Shown: in pieces, positions 40,055 to 49,364 of the stretch
Numbering within the stretch: the stretch's first letter is position 1
Layout: every line of letters starts with the position of its first letter
From: Saccharomycopsis crataegensis
Taxonomy: Eukaryota > Ascomycota > Saccharomycetes > Ascoideales > Saccharomycopsidaceae
Direction of reading: 5' to 3'
NCBI RefSeq assembly: GCF_037102585.1
Contig: NW_027043831.1
Span: forward strand, 496,001 to 560,000
DNA: 64,000 nucleotides
Translations under genes and position numbers: made by a program
The notes under the pieces: generated by a model
Database searches by the model: none
What the model saw: only the letters and a program-made list of their open reading frames with translations
Told to the model about the DNA's origin: nothing

Positions 40055-41445
40055 AATAGTTTATCATGTTGTAATCGTGTTTTACTGGAAGAGAAGCTTG
40101 TTGTGTTAACTTCTTCACAAGTATTTGATAATCAATTGAATTATCAGTTTGGTTTTCGAAATGGAAGACGATCGTTACATATTATATCGAATTCCATGAT
40201 TTGCCTTCACCCTATTGTCACTTTATTAGCAAAAACTGGTAGCAATGGACTCCCATAATTTATGTGTCAAGCGGAAGACCTTTTTTTCAATTAATCACCA
40301 ACTCAACAGCTTTTACAAAAGATCACATATATATATATATATATACTTACTCCATTTGGATACTGGGGGAAAGGACGGGATATTTTAAAATTGCCATGTT
40401 GGAATAATCGGGCAGCAACTTGAGAAGAATAGTATTTAAGCGCTTTCAAGGCATTTCCATCATTGCCACCCGCACTCTATTTCTTCTTTTCCTCAATTAT
40501 CTTTTTGTTTCTAGGATTTTCCCTAGTATAGTATGGTACGCTGTTGTGGATTTACAACCGAACAACACAGGTCATCCTGGTGGGATGTGTGACATCTCAG
40601 GTCTTGTGTAGCCCGTGGTTGTTTCAGCAAGTTGGGGAGCTCAATTTTAATGGGACGTGCCTTCCAGTGTGCTATGCTCGATGTGGTGATGGTGGTGGTG
40701 GTAGTAGTAGTAGTGGTGGTTGAAGTGTGCTGTTGTTTTAAGCACTTTGTAGGTGCAATAGGTTGTTGCTGTTTATGGGTGGTGGTTTTTTTGGCGGTGT
40801 TGGTCATACTCAATCTCAGGGTAGTGTAATAGCTTTCGTGATGTTGTTGCTATGGTTGATGTATTTTCAAGAATTTTGGCGCCATTTCGTGGACGCGATT
40901 AATTGTTGATACTCATTCAGTGCTGGTTGTTGGTTTAGTTGATCATGCTCTGTCCGTGTTATCTTGAGCAACGGCTTGATTATTCTACTCCAATTACTTT
41001 TTGACAGTGGTTGATGATGGGATAAATTCCTTTGGCTTACGCGGGTGGCTATTGGAGTTTACTTGTTCATCTTTTTTCTTTTTCTTTATCTATGATGATC
41101 TCGTATGATAAACTGCAATGAGATTTCCATGATTTGACAAATGTGTTGTAAAATTCCTTACAAGCCAATGCTTAGCGCCCACACTTTTACAACGTACGAC
41201 GTTGTTACTGCATATCAATGCACTCATCAGCAGTGTGCATGCAGTGAAAGACAGGAAAGAGTTCATGCCTTTCCACGTGATGTTATCATTTTGACTCATT
41301 TCTTTTCTGATGGGTTTTTTCAGGAGTGCTTATTTTTATATAACATGCCTCTGTTCCTTTTTTTTTTTTTTTCTCTCTTTCTCTCTGGGTTTTTTCTTAT
41401 AATATTTCAGTCATACACCATCTCATAGACTTAGACTATTCCACC
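40055..41445. other. Spacer upstream of STR3
   Basis: About 1.4 kb without a supported gene. It has an (AT)n run (40328-40346), a GTGGTGGTGGTAGTAG stretch (40688-40722), the Cbf1-type site listed separately, and a T-rich initiator region just before the STR3 start. The frame at 40420-40611 begins with a non-ATG codon and has no recognisable content. Confidence 0.5.
41274..41279. promoter_or_regulatory. Cbf1/Met4-type CACGTGA site before STR3
   Basis: CACGTG followed by A (TCACGTG on the other strand) is the site bound by Cbf1 with Met4/Met28 in sulfur-amino-acid gene promoters. It lies 167 bp before the STR3 ATG, the normal distance. No clear Met31/32 site accompanies it. Confidence 0.65.
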
Positions 41446-42630
41446 ATGGGCAAGTTCTCTATCGACACAAACTTATTACTAGTAGACCACAACGATGGCT
41501 ACAAAGCCAGTAACGCCCCATTATACCAGACCACCACTTTCAAGCAAGATATCGTTGGGGAAAATGCCTATGATTACACCAGGTCAGGTAATCCCACCAG
41601 AACCTTCCTTGAAAACCACTTGGCCAAAGTGATGAACGCCCATAAGGCATATGTTGTTGGCAGCGGTATGACCTGTCTTGACATAATCACAAGGTTGCTC
41701 GGCCCAGGGGATGAAGTTATCGCCGGCGATGACTTGTACGGTGGCACCCATCGTTTATTGACCTTCCTTAACAAAAAAGGGTCAGTGAAATTACAACATA
41801 TTGATACCAGTGATGCCGACATGATCAAGGCCACTGTTTCTAAGAACACCAAAATGATTTTTTTGGAAAGCCCTACCAACCCGTTGATCAAAGTGGTTGA
41901 TTTGCCAGAAGTGTGTCGTTACATCAAGCAGAATTTTCCTGAGTGTTTGATTGTCTTTGACAACACCATGATGACTCCATTACTCTGTTCTCCAATGGAA
42001 CTCGGGGTTGATATTCAATACGAGTCGGCCACCAAGTACTTGAATGGTCATCATGACATCATGGCCGGTGTGATCGCCACCAAGAACCCAAAGTTGGCCG
42101 ATGATATTTACTTTGCCATCAATGCCACTGGGGCCGGGTTGGCACCATTCGATTGCTGGTTGTTGTTGCGTGGTTTGAAGACACTTTCCATCCGTCTTGA
42201 GCGCCAACAACAAAACGCCATGAAGATTGCCGAGTTCCTCGAAGGAGAATTCGGGCTTAAGGTGTACTACCCAGGTTTGAAATCCCACCCACAATTCAAG
42301 CTTCACCAGAGTTATAATCGTGGGTTTGGTGCGGTGTTGTCCTTTGAAACCGGTTCGATCCCCCTCAGTGAGCGGGTGATCCAAAACATTGATATTTTCA
42401 GCGTCACTGTGTCCTTTGGCTGTGTCAATTCTTTGATCTCCATGCCTTGCAAAATGTCTCACGCCTCCATCGACGCAAAGACCAGGGCCGAAAGAGCGTT
42501 ACCTGAAGACTTGATTAGAGTTTGTGTTGGTATCGAAGGTGCTGAAGACTTGATCAATGATTTGAGAAGTGCTTTGATCAAAGCCGGGGTCAAGCCAGTG
42601 GGAACTAGTTTCCTTAGACCAAAATTATGA
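41446..42630 (+). CDS. STR3: Cystathionine beta-lyase (STR3 type), PLP enzyme
   Basis: The 394-residue protein is a Cys/Met-metabolism PLP enzyme. It would split cystathionine into homocysteine, pyruvate and ammonia, linking cysteine to methionine synthesis. PLP-binding features are visible: YDYTRSGNPTR (42-52), GSGMTCLDII, and the Schiff-base Lys197 in SATKYLNGHHD. The C-terminal block SFGCVNSLISMPCKMSHAS, then LPEDLIRVCVGIEGAEDLI, is typical of beta-lyases rather than gamma-lyases. The protein ends in PKL, a plausible variant of the peroxisomal C-terminal signal SKL; S. cerevisiae Str3 is peroxisomal. Codon use is biased to preferred codons (AAG, GGT, TTG). The promoter has a Cbf1-type CACGTGA. 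The 3' flank carries an unusual array of 12-mers starting 82 bp after the stop. Confidence 0.9.
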   Translation: MGKFSIDTNLLLVDHNDGYKASNAPLYQTTTFKQDIVGENAYDYTRSGNPTRTFLENHLAKVMNAHKAYVVGSGMTCLDIITRLLGPGDEVIAGDDLYGGTHRLLTFLNKKGSVKLQHIDTSDADMIKATVSKNTKMIFLESPTNPLIKVVDLPEVCRYIKQNFPECLIVFDNTMMTPLLCSPMELGVDIQYESATKYLNGHHDIMAGVIATKNPKLADDIYFAINATGAGLAPFDCWLLLRGLKTLSIRLERQQQNAMKIAEFLEGEFGLKVYYPGLKSHPQFKLHQSYNRGFGAVLSFETGSIPLSERVIQNIDIFSVTVSFGCVNSLISMPCKMSHASIDAKTRAERALPEDLIRVCVGIEGAEDLINDLRSALIKAGVKPVGTSFLRPKL

Positions 42631-42711
42631 AGGAAAAAGAAAATAAAAGAAAATAAAAAAAAGAAACTTTTCCATCCTCATAATGTTTTTATGACTTATT
42701 ACTTTTAATGA

Positions 42712-43362
42712 CAATCCAACTTGTTCACTTCGTGTTTTCTTCCATCGGTCAATCCAACTTGATTTGATGTTTATTATTTTTTTCACTTTCAATCCAACTT
42801 GACTTTTTTGCTTATACCATTTACATTTTTTTTTTTTTTTTATTCCACTTAATGACCCAATCCAACTTGATGACATTATATTAGCACTAATTTTTTCTTT
42901 CTTTCTCTCTCTCTATCTCTTTTTTTGCATTGCCAGTCCAACCTCGGCTCTAATTATTGTGTTTTTTTCATTTCCTAGTTATAAATTGTTTTCCTTGCCA
43001 ATCCAACTTGGCTTACTACTTAATGTTTGGTTTTCCTTTTCTCTCCTCCTTCCTCTATCTTCCTTGTTTTTTTTTGTGCTTCCATCACAATTATTGTATT
43101 ATATCAACACAATCCAACCTGATGTTGACTTTTTTTTTTTGAATAATATTATTATTCTATTGCATGTTACACCAATCCAACTTGTTGTGTGGCCTCTTAT
43201 TTTTTTCAATTTTTTTTTTTTTTTTATGTCAACTGATTTATCTTATTTTTACCGAAGAAAGATTTGTTCTGTTATCAAATACAATTATACTAGAGATATT
43301 TGTTTTTTTTTTGTTGTGTTTTCCATTAATTGTAGAATCTATCGTCTCCACAATCTAGCTTG
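42712..43362 (+). repeat. Nine dispersed copies of CAATCCAACTTG in T-rich DNA
   Basis: Exact CAATCCAACTTG occurs at 42712-42723, 42750-42761, 42790-42801, 42858-42869, 42999-43010 and 43173-43184. CAATCCAACCTG (one change) is at 43110-43121, CAGTCCAACCTC at 42934-42945 and CAATCTAGCTTG at 43351-43362. All are on the plus strand. Start-to-start distances are 38, 40, 68, 76, 65, 111, 63 and 178 bp. The DNA between them is T-rich and not repeated, so only the 12-mer is conserved. Distances are not multiples of three, so this is not a protein repeat. It starts 82 bp after STR3 and could be part of a long 3' UTR, a non-coding RNA, or a cluster of protein-binding sites. I know no yeast element with this sequence. 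Confidence 0.9.
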
Positions 43363-43452
43363 CAAAACATAAAGGTTGATATTTTCATCCAGTGTTTTTA
43401 TGTTTCCTGAACATGAAAACAAACTCCCCTGCCTGATATCATCAAAATTGCA

Positions 43453-44180
43453 ATTAGCGTTGGTATGATTTGAGCATAAGCATCAATCAGACTTCGGCCT
43501 ATTAATTGGCAGCACTATTTTTTCCAGAGAAATGAGAGGGGAGAAATAAAAACTAGGGTCATTCTACTCAGCTCTGATCCATTTCTATACTACCAGCGAC
43601 AATCATGAGAACTATAGATGCTAGTATGAGATTCACTTTACATTCAGAGAAATAGGCTTCATCCTTAGCTTTGGTCTGAATTGGGAATCACAAGTAACCG
43701 GCATATGGAGCTATAGATTGTTAGTATTAGATTTTTGGTTAAAACAAAATAGTGTATGAAGTTCATACACTTAGATCTGGTGCGAACTCATCATCTCCAT
43801 TCAACCAGCCTAGGAACTATGTAGTGTCAGTATTATGTTTTCCAGAGAGACGAGAAAAAAGAAACTAGAAAAACGAGGTCATTCCACTTAGCTTTGTTCT
43901 GATCCCTTTCGAGCAGCAACCAGTATGGGAACTATAAAAGGTAGTATGATATTTAGTAAATCTTGCAAAGTAAATATTATTCACTTTGCAATCAGGTAAA
44001 AGGCTTTATACTTAATTTTGGCCCAACTCAGATATCATCAGCAACTATAGCTGGAGCTATAAGAGTTAGTATTGGGTTTATGGTCAAACAAGATATAGTG
44101 TTTCTATACGTATCTGTAGTGGAATTTGTGCATCATCAGTAGTCCAAGATTATCAAATTATAGTTGAAGTTTATGATCAC
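43453..44180. repeat. Degenerate ~100-125 bp tandem array (5-7 units)
   Basis: Units begin with TTAGCTTTGGTCTGA-like sequence at about 43567 (diverged), 43665, 43771, 43888 and 44012; weaker units precede (43453) and follow (44110). Each contains GGAACTATA or GGAGCTATA followed by GTTAGTATT-like sequence, at 43607, 43706, 43812, 43928 and 44053. TTTTCCAGAGA recurs at 43520 and 43838. On the minus strand every core reads TACTAAC-like (43620-43626, 43720-43726, 43826-43832, 43940-43946, 44065-44071; two exact, three with one change), then 6-10 bases, then TAG, as in a yeast branch site plus 3' splice site. No continuous reading frame crosses the array. Confidence 0.75.
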
Positions 44181-45306
44181 AAAAAAACAAATGGGATCAT
44201 TGTAAATTTCATTGATTCCTTTCACCATTTTTAACTCCGAGAAATAAAGGTGAAAATAAAATAATATCAAGGGCATCATCCATTGAATCAACCTTCTTTG
44301 AACCACTTTGTTTCCCTTCTTCTTCCACTATTGTTTCCAAGAACATGTTGAACAACCTTTGTGCTGGGGGGGACCGTAACCTCCACATAACACCAATACA
44401 CCAGTGATTTAATCCTTACACCAGTATGTCCTTCCCAATGTCAAGCTACAAAATCATCAGCTTCTACACTACAACTCGGTAGATACTGATGAGGTTTTTG
44501 AGCCATCTATTGGGTATTTCTATATTTTTTTAGCTCTATATTGTCATAACTGCTCAAGTTAGTTAGTTTAAGCCTCACGCTATTGTTTTAGGTAAAAAAA
44601 ACAAACAACATACATGATTTAGTCTTCCTTGTTCTACAATACAAGGGGGATTGGAAAAGAAAAGTCCAATAGAAATTAAATACACTTATGAATCTTATAA
44701 TATATAATTATCTTTGTATCAAGTAAGCAATCATTGTTGAAACGGTATTAGGATAGCTATAAAAATAAGTTATACTAAAGAAAAGATCCCATTAAATCTT
44801 GTAGCCTAAAAGACATTAAAAGATTATCCAGCCCCTGGGACCTCACTCCATCTCCTCAAGAACCGACAACCAAAATTATTAATTCCTTAGATTAAACATG
44901 TGAAGATTTTCAGGGTTGTTGTTTTTTTTAAATATCTCTCTTTTAGGTAGCCCGTGAAGAGCAATGATTACTCACTGCTTTGGACGATCAGATCCATATA
45001 TATACCTTGTAAAAAGTAATAATGTGTGTATTGGCATTTATTATACAGATATCGGGCTTGACTTAATCATTCGGAGTTGTGTGTTTATCAAATAGGATCA
45101 GACTAATTGCTGTGGTGATTATTTGACTTTCTCATTCTATATCTAACGCGAGGTGAGGTCAGGAAGATAAATAAATGAGTATTGTTATAGTATAAGTAAG
45201 TAAATCAATTATTCGCTGACCCACATGATTACCGATATATGAGTTGAGTTATGTGATTCGGGCAACTATCTTTTGGGTAGGGTACATTCTGAGAAGTGGT
45301 TATAAA

Positions 45307-45759
45307 TTATACAAGCGTGTAGATTGCAAAAGTGTATTCAAATAGATCTTTGATGAGATTCAATAGTAGAAGATAATAGTATAAAATAAGTAAAAATGAG
45401 TCTGGTTCTAAAATATATGTGGTAAGTGGATTTAAATGTTTTTGTTTTTTTCTTTTATATAAAATATTTTCTATGTGCGGGTTGCTTTCAGATAGCACAT
45501 ATAAAACAAAACCTCTCCATTCTTTTTTTTTTTTTTTTGTATTTCTGGGGACAGTTATTTGGAGCAATTGAATTTCTTTGTTGTTGTTGTTAACTAATAA
45601 TTCTGGTTTGTAAGTATTCAGGCCAATAGTTATGGATAATGTGATCCAGGATAATAATTTTGTATGACCTTCTTGTAACGGTTTAAGTGCATCTGAAGTA
45701 TCTTGATTTACCATTTTTTTTAGTGTATATAGTATAGTATATATGATTTTATATAGCAT
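45307..45759 (-). CDS. Doubtful 150-codon reading frame in the convergent gap
   Basis: The frame has an ATG start at 45759; a second ATG 15 codons on (MVNQDTSDALKPLQEGHTKL) gives a more ordinary N-terminus. Composition is mixed, with a Lys run (NTKKKKKEW) caused by an A/T homopolymer and a hydrophobic, Leu/Tyr-rich end (FLLILYYYLLLLNLI). I recognise nothing in it. It is the only frame of this size with an ATG in a 4.8 kb gap, so it is listed, but chance is a good explanation. Confidence 0.2.
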   Translation of the reverse strand: MLYKIIYTILYTLKKMVNQDTSDALKPLQEGHTKLLSWITLSITIGLNTYKPELLVNNNNKEIQLLQITVPRNTKKKKKEWRGFVLYVLSESNPHIENILYKRKKQKHLNPLTTYILEPDSFLLILYYYLLLLNLIKDLFEYTFAIYTLV

Positions 45760-45886
45760 AGATTATAGCAGACAGACGTAACCTACCTTCCAGTTGAGGT
45801 TTTTTTTTTTTTCTATATTGATATTCTTTTAAATGCTTGCATTTTGGTTTTTCTTTTATCTATCTTGGAGTTTGCATTTTGTTATT

Positions 45887-45887
<1 letters not shown>

Positions 45888-45929
<42 letters not shown>
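45888..45929. repeat. (TAG)n microsatellite
   Basis: About 14 uninterrupted TAG/AGT units within the convergent gap. Ordinary simple-sequence repeat. Confidence 0.95.
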
Positions 45930-47471
45930 ATAAGGAAATACATAGAATAGAATAATACATTACTGCTACCAATGCATGTTCAGAATCAACGCAGGCGACT
46001 TTACCGACTCTCTTGGAATTAGAAGGTGGGTTGTTTACTTAATAAATACCTAGAAGGTAGCTTCGACGTCATGATTATGAAGTTGTTAAATGAGAATTCT
46101 CTTCTTCCGCCATTAGTACTGGGAAGCAGTATGTGGGGTGACCATGTCTGGGCTTCCCAATATCCTTAAAATATGAAAGTCTGGAGCTTGTGATTTGTTT
46201 CATATTTAGAGAGATTAATTATTTACTTTTTATTTCCGGACAGATGGAGTGGGCTCCAGGGGTTGGAAAATCTTTCTCGCTTCTATCTATGGAGTTTTGA
46301 AAGATTTGGTGGGATCTTTTCTTGTGAATGATGGATTTTTGTGAGAGTGTTCTTGGATATTAATGTTGATAGCTGATGAGTTTGTCAACCTACAATTTGA
46401 TGACCGGACATGTGGGAAGAGTGAAAGTTTTCATCATATCTATGATAATAATGTAAATTATGATTTCTACTGAGATGCAAAGAAAGGCTGTATATTTGAT
46501 CGATGGATGATGGTACAGTGAGGTCGGATACCCGTATAAATGACATCATCACCGTGAAACAATGTGGGTGGGGACAAAAAAACAAAGGCCAAATTATGGC
46601 GTGAGAGAATCAAGAATTCCAACTTGGCGGGAAATCAATCGATTGTGCAATTGTTATTAACATCAGAATTGGGAACAAAATTGAGCCTGTCAATTTTAAA
46701 ACAACAACAACAACAACAACAACCAAAAAAAAAAAAATATTTTCCCCCGCAAAAATTCATTGAGACGTGAAATGAGGCGTCGGCAAACGTGATGATCGAC
46801 GTCGGGTGGCCGGCCGGGAGAGGCGAGGTGACGATGTGATCTTCAATTGGTGTTTGAAAAAGAGAATCAAATGAAGAGACAAATTACAATTGGAGATGGG
46901 TATTTAAGAAATCAAGATAGATAGATAGATATATGGTGTACATATATATATAAGTGGTAATATTAGTAGGTTGGGTCATGTTCTGTGTGTATCAAAGAAT
47001 AAAGAATCTGATGAATTAATAATTAATCAATCACATTACCGTATCGAGAAATTCGCATTGATTGCAACGGTTGACAGCACGGAGCAATGGAAGAATGATT
47101 GTTCTTCGACATTAGGGAGTTTCCAATAGAATCAGATTGTGGAAACCATCTCTGAAGCAAAAATAAACGAAACATCGTCGACTACAGCAGTCCTTAATAA
47201 CCAAAATGTAAAATGAAATAAGCGTAGAATGACACAAACCTAGAATAAAGGAAAAAAAAAACAAAAAAAAACAACAACTACTAATAAAACAAAGGTAATA
47301 AAGATAAGAAATAATTAATATAAGTGGGATATCCCCACTCCCCAAAAGAAAAAAAAAAGCGTAAATAATAAATCATAAAATACTTGTCATGTAGATCAAT
47401 AACCATAAGAAATTAAATAAGGGTACTCCTTTTTCGATCATCACTTGTAAATGATGTATATTGAGATAATG

Positions 47472-48545
47472 TTATCTTTTCTTAAAACTTTTCAGAATAT
47501 CGGCTCTAGTAAACCCTTTACTGAAATGACATTGACCATCTCGAAGATTACAAGCGCTGCAAGGTCTAAACCGAATAAGTTTTGTCGGGGTCTTGACAAA
47601 CCGATGGATTGACACTTCTTTTTTCACAATCTTTGGCGATTGAGAATTGTTCTTTCCCAGGTTATAAGACTGGTAATACTCTTGATAGATCGCTTGTAAT
47701 TGATCGTTTGATAATCCGTAATCTTTAGGATGGAAATCATTCAACACTTCAATCAGAGAAGGATGATAAGTAGATTTTGGATATTTTGCCAGGCAATGGT
47801 CAAACTCTTTTAAGATAATGATTTCTGCATCACACTTAACCTTGCGGACTCGACACAGATCACACGATGGGCCAGACCGTTGACGTCTTTTTTTACTGGT
47901 GCCACCATGATGGATGATGTGGGTATTGATGGAAGAAGGGGAGCAAGGGGCATCGATAATAGGGATGTCTTCAGTAGTGGAGCGGCGACGATTACCAGGA
48001 TCTGGGGAAGGATAAGAGGAGGTGAAAGATCTGGTGCGGCTAAGAGGTTCGTTCGTGTAGTAGTTGTACCCCTCAGTAGTGGTTATTGCGGTGGTATCTA
48101 TCGATGATGCCAGGCTGATTGACATTGGTGAATTAGCATGATAATTTGGTGCGGGGGCGGTTGGGCCACCATAGTTGTAATTATTATTTCCCGGGGTGTA
48201 GTTGAGGATCGAGGAGATTGGGGGAAGTTGAATGGTGGTGGTGATACCAGAAGAAGAATAAGTGGTGGCTGGGGCACTTCCCAAGGACTTTGAGCGGTCT
48301 CTGAATCGGAGGGAAGGATTATTGTGATGGGATGAAGAAGAGATTGGAAGTGGAAGTAATGAAGGATATTGTTGTTTTTGATGATGATGGTGTTGCTGTT
48401 GTTGTTGTTGTTGTTGTTGTTGGTGTTGGTGAGGGATGGGGTTGGAAGTTTTGTATTGAGCGAGGGACAGGATGGAGGAGGACGAAGGATAAGTGGGGTC
48501 TGGGGATAGTTGGGGGAGTAGAAAAGGAAGGGAGTGGTTGTTCAT
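47472..48545 (-). CDS. SUT1: SUT1/SUT2-like Zn2Cys6 transcription factor
   Basis: The 357-residue nuclear factor has a Gln/His-rich, Ser/Pro-rich N-terminus, then basic KKRRQR and the binuclear zinc cluster. First half: GPSCDLCRVRKVKCDAEI (Cys228, Cys231, Cys238). Second half: RPCSACNLRDGQCHFSKGF (Cys329, Cys332, Cys339). Ninety residues separate the halves instead of the usual ~6. A split cluster with the wording GPSCDLCRxRKVKC...SKGFT fits my memory of the Sut1/Sut2 family, which controls sterol uptake, hypoxic and filamentation genes in yeasts. The C-terminal position of the zinc cluster also fits. Asn, Gln and His tracts are low complexity. The promoter (48546-49364) contains a CACGTG at 49150-49155. 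Confidence 0.8.
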   Translation of the reverse strand: MNNHSLPFLLPQLSPDPTYPSSSSILSLAQYKTSNPIPHQHQQQQQQQQQQHHHHQKQQYPSLLPLPISSSSHHNNPSLRFRDRSKSLGSAPATTYSSSGITTTIQLPPISSILNYTPGNNNYNYGGPTAPAPNYHANSPMSISLASSIDTTAITTTEGYNYYTNEPLSRTRSFTSSYPSPDPGNRRRSTTEDIPIIDAPCSPSSINTHIIHHGGTSKKRRQRSGPSCDLCRVRKVKCDAEIIILKEFDHCLAKYPKSTYHPSLIEVLNDFHPKDYGLSNDQLQAIYQEYYQSYNLGKNNSQSPKIVKKEVSIHRFVKTPTKLIRFRPCSACNLRDGQCHFSKGFTRADILKSFKKR

Positions 48546-49364
48546 TATTGGTGTGTTGTATTATGTGCTGTATGTATATTGTAGATATAAGTAACTGATT
48601 TGCAGATACAGAAGATTGGCGATGGTGGTGTTATATAATAAAAAGGAGAGCCGATGACGACGGTGTTTCTTTTGGCAGGTGTGGGGACTCCGAGGCAGGT
48701 TGCTGCGTGAACTGCGGAGTTGTTGTATATTTATTATTCGTTATTATATGGTATATGGTATATGGTGGATGTTGTTATATTGTTATTTATTATATTCTTA
48801 GTTATCTATTATTGTGGTAGTGGTTATCGTGCTTTATAGTTATTATATATATATATATATGTATATGTTTATTCTAATAATGTTATAGATCATGACCGTC
48901 GACTACCAATAGTCTGGGGTGCTGATGGGTGCAGACTGGACCCAATAGACAATGCCTTGTAATAACACCAAAGGTATTGATGTAAATTTAGATACAATGT
49001 CTCGCTGTTGCAACACATTCCCTATAACACATTCCATATAACACATCCCACGTCTTGACTTCACTAGTATCTCTCACGATAAGAGCAGTATACCACAACT
49101 CCATACCATACATAGGCTATGCTATCTCTTGGACCCTTGCTGTTTTTCACACGTGCAATGTCACCTGACTATCCATCATAGTGTGCACGCACACCCGGAT
49201 GATCTCTCTATTGTAAATGTACATCATACTACCATATAACACCCACAATAATATCTTGCAAATGATAGATAACAACAACAATAATAGTCAACAATATATT
49301 AAATTAGCAATAGTCAAAAGAAGGATACAATACAAATTACATCAGATATATATATATATATATA
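48546..49364. other. Spacer between the SUT1-like gene and NTF2
   Basis: About 820 bp serving as SUT1-like promoter and NTF2 3' flank. It contains AT dinucleotide runs (48845-48862 and 49350-49366), CACGTG (49150-49155) and imperfect direct repeats of CACATTCC(C/A)TATAACACA (49012-49043). No gene seen. Confidence 0.5.

Larger units (their letters stand above)
44181..47471. other. Rest of the convergent gap between STR3 and the SUT1-like gene
   Basis: About 3.3 kb. It contains one minus-strand frame of 150 codons (listed separately), a (TAG)n run (45888-45929), an (AAC)n stretch (46700-46722) and a small GC-rich patch (46785-46830) that is unusual for this DNA. No tRNA or other RNA gene that I know is visible. 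Since both flanking genes end here, this DNA is not a promoter for either. Confidence 0.5.

Noticed and set aside
42712-43362. 12-mer array as a CRISPR array
   Set aside because: Repeats are only 12 bp, spacing is irregular (38-178 bp), no cas genes are present, and the host is a eukaryote.
42959-43372. 137-codon plus-strand frame across the 12-mer array
   Set aside because: It is mostly Phe/Leu from T-runs, and the 12-mers outside it fall in other frames. It does not explain the array.
43453-44180. Repeat array as an alpha-pheromone precursor with repeated peptides
   Set aside because: The unit exons do not share a common peptide or Kex2/dipeptidyl-peptidase spacer, and frames contain stops.
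42631-47471. Telomerase RNA gene in the convergent gap
   Set aside because: Considered because of size and an Sm-like ATTTTTGG at 43731. I cannot identify a template, Est1 or Ku arm, and the telomere repeat of this species is unknown, so no call is made.
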